NCBI GenBank assembly: GCA_043742705.1
Contig: JAYTXY010000146.1
Span: forward strand, 1 to 13,835
DNA length: 13,835 bases
Origin: JAPLDA01 sp043742705
Lineage (GTDB): Bacteria; Bacteroidota; Bacteroidia; AKYH767-A; 2013-40CM-41-45
Reading direction: 5' to 3'
The notes below the pieces were generated by a model that saw nothing but the letters and a program-made list of their open reading frames with translations, ran no database searches and had not been told where the DNA came from. The first letter of the stretch is position 1. The number at the start of each line of letters is the position of its first letter. The position numbers and the translations under genes are program-made. Below, one piece after another: positions 1 to 7,359 of this stretch.

Positions 1-32
1 CTCGACTTGAAAAAATAAATGGCGCTAAACAG

Positions 33-67
33 ATCCCGATACGCTTCGCTATCGGGATTATTTTTTT
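33..67 (+). terminator. Intrinsic terminator for a rightward gene left of the window
   Basis: A 9-base stem, ATCCCGATA (33-41) with TATCGGGAT (50-58), closes an 8-base loop and is followed on the plus strand by TATTTTTTT. This is the usual form of an intrinsic terminator for transcription coming from the left. The minus-strand symporter gene ends inside it: its TAA stop (60-58) shares a base with the stem. On the minus strand the sequence just after the hairpin is not a T-run, and a T-rich stretch appears only about 12 bases later, so termination of the symporter transcript here is less certain. Confidence 0.6.
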
Positions 68-1758
68 ACACCAACCCGTGCTGAAAATATTGATTGAAAA
101 ATCAACGATATTGACATCACAAGCAAACAACCAATTACATTCAACCAAAGGAATGCTGTTAAATCAGTAAGCCAGGCGAAAACAATAAATGCCTCTGCGA
201 TCAGTGCAGCGTAAAAAACAGCTGCGCCTTTCACATGCTTCAGGTAAAAGGCGACAAGGAAGATTCCTAAAATGGTTCCGTAGAAGAGCGAGCCTAAAAT
301 ATTAACCGCTTCAATCAGGTTACCCAACCTGCTTGCATACAAAGCAACCAGCACACAAAACGCTCCCCACAAAGCTGTTGCCCACCGTGAAGCAGACAAG
401 TATGCTTTCTCGCTTCCGTCTTTCCTGAAAAACCGTTTGTAAAAATCCACAACCGTAGTTGATGCAAGTGAATTTAATCCGCTTGCTGTTGAACCCATGG
501 ACGCTAAAAAAATAATGGCAATCAAAAGACCGATGATTCCCGTTGGCAAATAGTGAATGACAAAACTCAGAAAAATATAATTTGTGTCGTTCGTATCAGC
601 CTTCGAATTGTTCTTTGTCATCAAGTCAATCGCCTTTTTCCGAATGACCGTTGTTTTCCTGTTTGCCTCCTGCAAATTGTTTCGTGCAGCATCAATTGCA
701 TCCGGGTTGTCGGAATGAATTGCGTTCACCAGCTCGTTTACATTGTTTTTCTTTTGCTCTCCGGCTTCTTTGTATTCTGTTTCAATTTTTTCAAACTCTT
801 CTTTGTAGCTACTGCTTTCTATTCGACTCAGTTCGGCCTTATTGAAGAATACCGGAGGTGTGTTGTACTGATAAAATGAAAAGACGAGCGCACCAATCAT
901 CAGAATAAAAAACTGCATTGGAATTTTTATCATTCCGTTCATCACTAATCCCAGTCTGCTTTGGGTGATTGATTTTCCTGTGAGGTAGCGACCAACCTGC
1001 GACTGATCGGTTCCGAAATAAGAGAGCTGAAGAAAAAATCCACCAATGATTCCAGACCAGATGTTGTATTTATTGTTCCAATCAAATTTTGTATCGATGG
1101 CATTCAGCTTTCCTGATTTTCCGGCGATGTGCAATGCATCAATGAAACCAACTCCCGGAGGAAGCAAATGAACAACCATGTAAGCGGCAATAAACAATCC
1201 CGAAAATATCACACTCATCTGCAATACCTGTGTGTATGAAACGGCTTTCGTTCCTCCGTAAACCGTGTACATAATCACGCAAGCTCCTGTGAACAGTGTC
1301 GTATAAGTAATATCAAAATTGAGGATGACAGACAATACAATCGATGGCGCATAGATCGTAATCCCTGTTGACAATCCTCTTTGAAGAAGAAATAAAAATG
1401 CCGTGAGCGAACGGGTTTTAATGTCGAATCGATTTTCTAAATATTCATAGGCTGTATAAACATTTAGCTTTTTAAAGATGGGCACAAACGTTACACACAG
1501 AACAATCATTGCCAGCGGTAATCCGAAATAGAATTGAACGAAGCGAAGTCCATCGCTGTAGGCTTGCCCCGGAGCGGAGAGAAATGTAATGGCGCTTGCC
1601 TGCGTTGCCATTACAGAAAGCCCGACATGATACCAGGGCAGTTGTTTATCCGCAAGCAGGAAGCCGCTGATGTTCCTGGAGCCGCGGCTTTTCCACAAAC
1701 CATACAAAATAATTGAAAGAAGGGTGGTTATGGATACAATCCAATCGAGTCCGCTCAT
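58..1758 (-). CDS. Sodium:solute symporter, SSS (SLC5-like) family
   Basis: A 566-residue inner-membrane protein with about 13 predicted hydrophobic spans. The SSS fold couples solute uptake to sodium entry. The family signature is visible at residues about 418-438, with SMGSTASGLNSLAS followed by TTVVDFYKR; the serines here match the Na2-site helix of the family. Early conserved segments include the LADKQLPW stretch at 36-42 and LSAPGQAYSDG at 60-70. Residues about 303-392, between two hydrophobic spans, form a roughly 90-residue hydrophilic, Lys/Glu/Asn-rich insert that is probably alpha-helical. The substrate cannot be read from the sequence. The ATG overlaps the stop of the upstream 37-residue membrane protein (ATGA), implying translational coupling. 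Its place behind a secreted PIG-L deacetylase suggests, by inference only, uptake of a product of that enzyme, perhaps a sugar or amino-sugar compound. The family call is firm; the substrate is unknown. Confidence 0.93.
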   Translation of the reverse strand: MSGLDWIVSITTLLSIILYGLWKSRGSRNISGFLLADKQLPWYHVGLSVMATQASAITFLSAPGQAYSDGLRFVQFYFGLPLAMIVLCVTFVPIFKKLNVYTAYEYLENRFDIKTRSLTAFLFLLQRGLSTGITIYAPSIVLSVILNFDITYTTLFTGACVIMYTVYGGTKAVSYTQVLQMSVIFSGLFIAAYMVVHLLPPGVGFIDALHIAGKSGKLNAIDTKFDWNNKYNIWSGIIGGFFLQLSYFGTDQSQVGRYLTGKSITQSRLGLVMNGMIKIPMQFFILMIGALVFSFYQYNTPPVFFNKAELSRIESSSYKEEFEKIETEYKEAGEQKKNNVNELVNAIHSDNPDAIDAARNNLQEANRKTTVIRKKAIDLMTKNNSKADTNDTNYIFLSFVIHYLPTGIIGLLIAIIFLASMGSTASGLNSLASTTVVDFYKRFFRKDGSEKAYLSASRWATALWGAFCVLVALYASRLGNLIEAVNILGSLFYGTILGIFLVAFYLKHVKGAAVFYAALIAEAFIVFAWLTDLTAFLWLNVIGCLLVMSISLIFQSIFSARVGVKK

Positions 1759-1868
1759 TCAAAATGCTTTGTGAAAAAATAAAAACAAATGATGAGCGCC
1801 ACCAATAGACTGGCAATTAGCCCGTAAATGACACTCCATTTTTTTTGCTCCGGCCTTTCTTCGTTCAT
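1755..1868 (-). CDS. Small single-span membrane protein (37 aa), unknown function
   Basis: This short reading frame encodes 37 residues. It opens with a charged, hydrophilic segment (MNEERPEQKKW), followed by one strong hydrophobic span at about residues 13-32 (VIYGLIASLLVALIICFYFF), and ends THKHFE-like as TKHFE. The start codon lies 4 bases after the stop of the PIG-L gene, and its TGA overlaps the ATG of the symporter gene as ATGA. This spacing is what a real, translationally coupled gene shows, and without it the two large genes would be separated by an unexplained 114 bases. By the positive-inside rule the K-K at 9-10 suggests a cytoplasmic N-terminus. It could be an accessory subunit or stabiliser of the symporter, but I recognise no named family; it is much shorter than the DUF4212-type symporter small subunits. 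It may simply be a coupling leader. Confidence 0.66.
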   Translation of the reverse strand: MNEERPEQKKWSVIYGLIASLLVALIICFYFFTKHFE

Positions 1869-1872
1869 GCGA

Positions 1873-4362
1873 TTAATTATTTGAAGGAAGGCTTAACAGG
1901 TTTACGAACAAGCGATACGCTCCGGGAATACCCGCAGGAAGCTCTCTGAAGAAAACAAGTCCTGTGTACACAAAATTTCCTTTGCCGTATTTTGCAATGA
2001 TCAAACTTCCTTCGCTCGCTTTTTCATTCGGATCGTTGATAGAAAAAATTGTTTCATAGTTTTTATCAAGCTCGCTTGCGAAATAAATTCCGCGCTCTTG
2101 TATCCAGTTGTCAAAATCACCGTTGTTAATTAAGTTAGGAAAATTTAATGCCGGATGATTCGGTTTCACAATTCGCATTTCTGCTTTTTCATCCGTCACA
2201 CGATCTCTTGAAATGGTAAACGGATACGGGCCAATTTTCGCAAGCACCGGACCGATACGGTTATTGGTGTTGTACTGAACGATGAGATTTCCTCCCTTGT
2301 TTACGTAATCCATCAACCGAGGATAATAAATTTGTAGTTTTTCATTTGTGTTGTAGGCGCGTATTCCGCTTACAATCGCATCGTACTTCGACAGGTTTTC
2401 TGTTGTCAACAATTCATCGGTAAGCATTGTTACGTTGTAACCGATTTGTTTCAGGCATGCGGGAATTTCATCGCCCGCACCGGGAATGTAGCCAATGTTT
2501 GTCCTTCCCTTTTTCAAGTTTGCATTTACCAATTTTGCTTCCGCATCTGTTAAGATAAACTGATAAGGAATGTGATCATATTCTATTCGTGTAATACTTT
2601 TTGAAAATCGTTTGTCGCCCATTTTCAGGAATGCGCTGAGCTTACCATCAGATCCGCCTTTATGATAAACTCTTGCTTCAATGGTTGTCACATCTGCTTT
2701 ATTATTCAATTTAAATTCCGGGTTTTTAATCTCAACACTCCAACCTTCGGGAGTTTTAACAACCAGCATTCCGCTTATTGAATCAGCATTTGCTTTTACA
2801 ACAAATTGAATTGCCTTTGGAACGGTGTCGCTAAACACAAAAACCTTTTCAGAAATATTCACCGTTGCCGGAGGAAGAATTTCAAATGGCCGGTATATTT
2901 CTCCTTTTACAGGATCGGTATATTTATAAACCAATGCGCGTTCTACTTTTAAATTCAATCCACCTATTTCCAAATCGAATACAACGTGTTCCGCTGCGCT
3001 GTTTTCCGGCTTGCCAATTAATAGAGGATTCTTCACGGTATATCTTGCTGGCTCATGTCTTTCGTTTAACCAATATGGATTCGAATACGCAATCTGTGCA
3101 GGTAATTTTTCTTTGTGCTTAAATGAAAACAATTCATCGTATTTCAAATTCAATGCTGTCACCGTATCTGATTGATCAAAAAAAGTAACCTTATTAAGTT
3201 TCACTTCGCTTTTGTTTCTGTTGATAATCTGCGTTGTCATTTCCACATCGCTGCCGGGAATTCCAATGTAATCGGTGGCTGCGGCTTCCATCCACAACCC
3301 GGAACTACTTAGCAGGATTGATTCGGCCTCTTTTAGTTTTTGTTGTTTCCAATACCGTGTGTTCGAATCCTTTTCATCAAGCTGTTGAATTGCTTTGTCA
3401 ATATTCACTAAGTCGGGAATAATTTTCTCCGGAGATTCGATGCTATATTTTGCAATACAGTCTTCGATTTGCTTTTTAATTTTTTCCGTTCCCGGTAAAC
3501 GATTCCAGTTTTGATTAACTCCTTCGAACAAATCAGAAGTAACAACATCGCCTTTTAGTTGTTTAAAAAATTCAATCGTCTCTCCTCTTGTTTTAGCGGA
3601 GCCGAAACCCTGGCTCTTATGGTTGGAGCGACTTTCGGCAGCAATCTCTCCGTATGATTTTCCCATCAACGGATTAAACACTCCAACATCTATCTTTAAT
3701 TGATCGGGCGATGTGGTATTCGTACCTCCAAAATTAAATGTGTTCCAGAAAATACGTTTTGCCTGCCACACTTCCGTGTATTTTAATTGTTCCGGAAATC
3801 GTTTTGCATCAGCGGCTGCATCAAATGCTATCAATGCAAGGATCGCTGATGCTGTATGGTGTCCGTGCCCACCCTCTCCCGTTGTTGGGAAACGACAAAT
3901 GATAATGTCCGGTTTAAATCTTCGGATGGTCCATACAACATCTGCAAGAATGCTGTCCTTGTTCCAGATCGCAAAAGTTTCTTCGGGGTTTTTGGAATAA
4001 CCAAAATCGTTGGCGCGCGTAAAAAATTGTTCCGCACCATCCGTTCTTCGCGCAGCAAGAAGTTCCTGCGTTCGTATTAAACCGAGTTGTTCTCCCTGTT
4101 CTTTTCCAATAAGGTTTTGTCCTCCGTCACCGCGCGTCAGTGAAAGATATCCCGTTCTCAGTTTTTTTTCATTTGCAAAATACCCCAGCAGTCTTGTGTT
4201 TTCATCATCAGGATGTGCGGCAATATAGAGTACGGATCCGACCGTATTTATTTTTTTTAACGCCTGTAAGATCTCTGCTGAATTGAGCTGTGATGATTGT
4301 TGCGCAATCGTGCTGTATCCTGAAAATAAAATTCCAATTAAAAGAGCGGTTATCCTTTTCAT
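1873..4362 (-). CDS. Secreted PIG-L (LmbE) family deacetylase with C-terminal amidotransferase-like domain
   Basis: An 829-residue exported protein. Start chosen at the ATG at 4362 because a signal peptide follows directly (Lys-Arg, a hydrophobic run ALLIGILFS, then STIAQQ); the frame stays open upstream to 4410 but that adds only a non-signal-like extension. Residues about 40-190 are a PIG-L domain, the zinc-dependent fold that removes N-acetyl groups from GlcNAc-type conjugates. AHPDDE at 49-54 gives zinc ligands H50 and D53 and base D52, and HGHHT at 166-170 gives H169 as the third ligand. The middle (about 370-600) looks beta-rich, like carbohydrate-associated Ig-like modules. Residues about 619-829 resemble a class I glutamine amidotransferase/ThuA-like fold (IGYIPGAGDEIP, YDAIVSGIRAYN, GGNLIVQYN, GKGNFVYTG) with no evident catalytic Cys, so probably a binding domain. 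No lipobox is seen, so it is likely periplasmic or secreted. The natural substrate is unknown. It heads a cassette with a small membrane protein and an SSS symporter. Confidence 0.9.
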   Translation of the reverse strand: MKRITALLIGILFSGYSTIAQQSSQLNSAEILQALKKINTVGSVLYIAAHPDDENTRLLGYFANEKKLRTGYLSLTRGDGGQNLIGKEQGEQLGLIRTQELLAARRTDGAEQFFTRANDFGYSKNPEETFAIWNKDSILADVVWTIRRFKPDIIICRFPTTGEGGHGHHTASAILALIAFDAAADAKRFPEQLKYTEVWQAKRIFWNTFNFGGTNTTSPDQLKIDVGVFNPLMGKSYGEIAAESRSNHKSQGFGSAKTRGETIEFFKQLKGDVVTSDLFEGVNQNWNRLPGTEKIKKQIEDCIAKYSIESPEKIIPDLVNIDKAIQQLDEKDSNTRYWKQQKLKEAESILLSSSGLWMEAAATDYIGIPGSDVEMTTQIINRNKSEVKLNKVTFFDQSDTVTALNLKYDELFSFKHKEKLPAQIAYSNPYWLNERHEPARYTVKNPLLIGKPENSAAEHVVFDLEIGGLNLKVERALVYKYTDPVKGEIYRPFEILPPATVNISEKVFVFSDTVPKAIQFVVKANADSISGMLVVKTPEGWSVEIKNPEFKLNNKADVTTIEARVYHKGGSDGKLSAFLKMGDKRFSKSITRIEYDHIPYQFILTDAEAKLVNANLKKGRTNIGYIPGAGDEIPACLKQIGYNVTMLTDELLTTENLSKYDAIVSGIRAYNTNEKLQIYYPRLMDYVNKGGNLIVQYNTNNRIGPVLAKIGPYPFTISRDRVTDEKAEMRIVKPNHPALNFPNLINNGDFDNWIQERGIYFASELDKNYETIFSINDPNEKASEGSLIIAKYGKGNFVYTGLVFFRELPAGIPGAYRLFVNLLSLPSNN

Positions 4363-4399
4363 ATAAAGAGATTTCTTTTTTACTAACTGATTTGACTGC

Positions 4400-4407
4400 C
4401 AAAAATA
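4400..4407 (-). promoter_or_regulatory. Candidate promoter -7 element for the PIG-L/symporter cassette
   Basis: On the minus strand this reads TATTTTTG, a full match to the Bacteroidota -7 consensus TAnnTTTG. It sits in the 72-base gap between the beta-barrel gene and the PIG-L gene, 37 bases before the ATG at 4362, which would leave a leader of about 30 bases. No clear TTG-type -33 element lies at the normal distance, so the call rests on the -7 match and position only. Confidence 0.35.
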
Positions 4408-4434
4408 CAAAATCCCCTGCCCGGGAAATTCATT

Positions 4435-5157
4435 CTAATTACGAAAGATGGCAAGCTCAATGCCGAAGCTAAGCGCCGGCAGTTCCGGAAAATGATATGC
4501 TGGTCGAAACAAGTCTGTCAACCGGTATGTGGCATATGCCGAAACATGGCTAAGTCCTATTCTTGCAAATGCATTTGCGGTAAAACGATTTACATATGGA
4601 AGGCTGGTAATTTGTGTTGTTATTTTGCTTCCATTCGGCAATTCATTTTTAGTTACGTGTGTAATGGCGAAATCCCAGCCACCGCTGATTCCAATATCGA
4701 AAAATGTTCCCATGTAATTTCCCCGGTGGTTGTCAAAATTAAAGCGGTTGTAAAAAGAAAGGTATGTCGACCAGAATTCCATTCTCTCAACATCATTTAT
4801 TAATGTGTCCGGCAAAATTTTTCCTGATTCCTCTTTTAGTTTGAAAATTTTTTCCTGCACACCTATTTCCCATCCTAAAGAGTACAGGGGTGAGATTTTA
4901 TATTTTTTTCGTGCGCCTCCGCCAAATTCAACCGACGGACCGTACATAATTCTTGCGCCTGATTTATCATCTCCTGCAATACAACCGATATAAATAAAGC
5001 CGTGCGCAAATTTATCCAGGTTTGGTCCTCGTTTGGAGGAAATGGAATCTATTGCACGGTCAACCTGCAACAACACTGTTTGTGCGCGACTTTTGTGAAA
5101 AGCAAATGCGATGAACATAAAAAATACAATACTGGTCCTATTAATCATTGTCGTCAT
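4435..5157 (-). CDS. Putative outer-membrane beta-barrel protein, unknown function
   Basis: A 240-residue protein with a signal peptide: after MTTMINRT comes SIVFFMFIAFAF, then HKSRAQ with probable cleavage near Ala25/Gln26. The first ATG after the upstream stop is at 5157, one base beyond the TAG of the S8 peptidase gene; an ATG at 5148 is a second possibility. The mature part has many short alternating hydrophobic/polar strands with glycines and aromatics (ARIMYGPSVEFGGGARK, YMGTFFDIGISGGWDF, ANAFARIGLSHVSAYATYRL), and it ends in a strand-like LSFGIELAIFRN, as outer-membrane barrels do. No named family is recognised. The one-base gap points to translational coupling with the peptidase, so the two may act together at the cell surface. 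A soluble periplasmic protein remains possible. Confidence 0.7.
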   Translation of the reverse strand: MTTMINRTSIVFFMFIAFAFHKSRAQTVLLQVDRAIDSISSKRGPNLDKFAHGFIYIGCIAGDDKSGARIMYGPSVEFGGGARKKYKISPLYSLGWEIGVQEKIFKLKEESGKILPDTLINDVERMEFWSTYLSFYNRFNFDNHRGNYMGTFFDIGISGGWDFAITHVTKNELPNGSKITTQITSLPYVNRFTANAFARIGLSHVSAYATYRLTDLFRPAYHFPELPALSFGIELAIFRN

Positions 5158-5158
5158 A

Positions 5159-6787
5159 CTATTGTTTAATTTCCGGCGGCGTGTTTTCATTTCCGGTGAT
5201 GGTATATGAATACGTATATCCTTCGAAGTGAACCGTTAATTTATCCCCTTCGCGAAACTGGTCCAGCAAATAGTGCAACACTTCTTTCTGTTCCGCAAGA
5301 ATAACGGCATAGTATGCAACAACCCCGTCTTTATTGTCGATCCGGTAATATAAATTTCTGTTCGGCCCGTAACCCAAGAATTCTTCCGTGGATGGATATG
5401 AATATTTTTCTCTCAGAATTACTTTTAAATCATTGTTGAGAATTACAAAATCAAATGTTGGTTCTACGTTTTTCTTATCGTCTGTAAAATAATCCGCCTG
5501 CGGAATTCCGTATCCGTGCGCATAATCGAAATATGGATAGAGGTGTGACGATTTTTCAATCTCGTGAAACAGTTTCATGTTGCTCCAGTCGCGATGTTCC
5601 TGCCACACACAGGCGGCAAAACCGGCAACCAGTGGTGTGGAAAATGAGGTGCCATAAACATCTGACCAGCCCTTTGAATTCGCAGCGATCACATTTCCGG
5701 GCGAAGAAACATTGGGTTTTAAGCGGCCATCGCTCGTGGGCCCAAACGAACTGAAATAAATATGTGAGTCTGTATATGGATCTGTTCCACCAACAGTTAA
5801 CACACTGTCGGCATCGCCCGGTGTATCAATAAAGCGCCATGGATCACCGCCTTCATTGCCGGCAGCATTAACAACCAATATTCCTTTTGATGCCGCAATA
5901 GTTGCCGCTAGTGAGACCAGGCTTTTTTTGCCGTTCATGTCGGTGTTAAAATAACGATTGTTTGTATAGCCAAGAGAAGAGCTGATAATGTTCGCACCAT
6001 GTTGGTCTGCCCACTCAGCGGCAGCGAGCCAATTTTCTTCTTCGCTTATCTTTTCGCGAACGACCATTTCCGTTCTGGCCAATAAAAACTCTGCACCTGT
6101 TGCAAGTCCAGCGTTTGTGCTGTCCATCATTCCTGCAATACAGGATAACGTCATTGCTCCATGCGGATGGTGGGAATACACGCCTTCTCTCTTCTTCACA
6201 AAATCATACGTGGCAATGATCTTTTTATTTTTTCGCAAATGGTCAAATGCCGGATGTTTGTCAACGCCAGGGAAGCCTGCATCAAACACGGCAATTCGGA
6301 TTCCCGAACCATCAAGGTTTTTTTCTTTGAATTTTTTTCCCTGCATTCGATCCGTCTGAAACCGAAGCAATGCGGTTTCGGCTTTTGAAAATGTAACACC
6401 TTCTTTTTCTTTTTTCATTGCAATCCAGATCTCGTTCTTCATCGCATCAACTGACGCAACACAGGAAAGTTTTTTTATCCGTTCAATTTCATCGGAAGAC
6501 GCGAACACCGCTATTCCGTTTAGCCATCTTGATGAATAAGATGTGGAGTATGCTATTTGATTTACTTCTAAAATGTAATTCTCGCTGACGGGAAAATCAG
6601 TTATGCCATCAAGAGGAATCTGTTGTGCAAGTCTCTGCGAAATAGTTCTCTCATCAAAATAATCATACGGATCAAATTGTGTTCCGGCCTTGTCTTTAAA
6701 TGTCACCCAATACTTCTGCTGTGAAAATCCGGCAAGCGACAATGCCAGAAAAAGGATCAGGAAAAATGTCTTTCGCGGGGTTTTCAT
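5159..6787 (-). CDS. Secreted S8 family (subtilisin-like) serine peptidase
   Basis: A 542-residue exported endopeptidase. The start at 6787 is chosen because it overlaps the upstream stop as ATGA and begins a clear signal peptide (MKTPRKT, then FFLILFLALSLAGFSQQ). Residues about 24-120 look like the propeptide of Bacteroidota S8 enzymes, with the typical FDERTISQR at 45-53. The catalytic triad is complete: D169 in IAVFDAGFPG, H209 in HHPHGAMTLSCIAG, and S381 in GTSFSTPLVAG. The oxyanion Asn is N311 in NAAGNEGGDPW. The C-terminal 100 residues form an extra beta-rich domain, and I see no obvious type IX secretion sorting domain. The genes on either side are tightly packed, with an overlap before and a one-base gap after. 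The substrate is unknown; nutrient scavenging or processing of envelope proteins are both plausible. Confidence 0.93.
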   Translation of the reverse strand: MKTPRKTFFLILFLALSLAGFSQQKYWVTFKDKAGTQFDPYDYFDERTISQRLAQQIPLDGITDFPVSENYILEVNQIAYSTSYSSRWLNGIAVFASSDEIERIKKLSCVASVDAMKNEIWIAMKKEKEGVTFSKAETALLRFQTDRMQGKKFKEKNLDGSGIRIAVFDAGFPGVDKHPAFDHLRKNKKIIATYDFVKKREGVYSHHPHGAMTLSCIAGMMDSTNAGLATGAEFLLARTEMVVREKISEEENWLAAAEWADQHGANIISSSLGYTNNRYFNTDMNGKKSLVSLAATIAASKGILVVNAAGNEGGDPWRFIDTPGDADSVLTVGGTDPYTDSHIYFSSFGPTSDGRLKPNVSSPGNVIAANSKGWSDVYGTSFSTPLVAGFAACVWQEHRDWSNMKLFHEIEKSSHLYPYFDYAHGYGIPQADYFTDDKKNVEPTFDFVILNNDLKVILREKYSYPSTEEFLGYGPNRNLYYRIDNKDGVVAYYAVILAEQKEVLHYLLDQFREGDKLTVHFEGYTYSYTITGNENTPPEIKQ

Positions 6788-7299
6788 TTTTTCTTCTGTG
6801 GAAAAACCTTTACCCACTTCGTCTTGTTCACCACGCGCGTACCATCCTCGTAGCTATCTCCCAGCTTTTTCTTCATGTAGTTTTCCGGAAAGTCATAATT
6901 GTATTCCATCTCCCCGGATTTGCTGATCACTGCATTTGCTTTGGAATATTCTCCCGTCTCGGGGAAAAAGTTTTTATAGAAGTAAACACCTCTTATCTCG
7001 GATGTAGAAAACAGAACATCGTATGGTTCCCCGGTAAGGTTAAAGGACTCGAAATCGTTTCCCTTCTTCAGAATTGCCACCTTAACCGATTTCGGAATTT
7101 TATCGATTTCATAAAGCGTGTCGAGATGATAATATTCCTGTATTGTAATCACTTTCCATATTCCCTCAATCTGATCAAGGTCATTACCGTTCTTTTGAAA
7201 ATAGTCTTTGAATTGTTCTTCCGAAGAAAGCGCCTCTTGCGCCATTGCGTTTACAGAAAACGCGAATAAAAAGAGTGCGGTTAACCGGAACCTATTCAT
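6784..7299 (-). CDS. Small secreted protein of unknown function (171 aa), possibly lipocalin-like
   Basis: This 171-residue protein starts with a signal peptide (MNRFRLTALFLFAFSVNAMA, cleavage before QEA). The mature region begins with a helical segment and then LDQIEGIWKVITIQEYY; an xGIWK motif near the N-terminus followed by several beta strands (SVKVAILKKG, YDVLFSTSE, GVYFYKNFF, SKANAVISKSGEMEYNYDF, TRVVNKTKWVKVFP) is what small lipocalin-like proteins show, but this is only fold-level resemblance. No enzyme motif or lipobox is visible. Its stop overlaps the ATG of the S8 peptidase gene (ATGA), so it is probably translated in step with it and may be a partner, inhibitor or chaperone. It starts 60 bases after the M28 gene. 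Confidence 0.75.
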   Translation of the reverse strand: MNRFRLTALFLFAFSVNAMAQEALSSEEQFKDYFQKNGNDLDQIEGIWKVITIQEYYHLDTLYEIDKIPKSVKVAILKKGNDFESFNLTGEPYDVLFSTSEIRGVYFYKNFFPETGEYSKANAVISKSGEMEYNYDFPENYMKKKLGDSYEDGTRVVNKTKWVKVFPQKKK

Positions 7300-7359
7300 A
7301 TAACAAACATACGGTTTTGGTTTGTTAAGATTGTGTTATGGTTTGTTTGTTCTCCACAT

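Noticed and set aside
4363..4410. A longer start for the PIG-L protein
   Set aside because: The 16 extra residues would place charged sequence ahead of a good signal peptide, and they overlap the candidate -7 element; 4362 is the better start.
7304..7311. TATGTTTG on the minus strand as a promoter for the 171-residue protein
   Set aside because: It matches TAnnTTTG but lies only 4 bases before the ATG, which would make the transcript leaderless or start inside the gene, and there is no -33 element. Left out as a feature.
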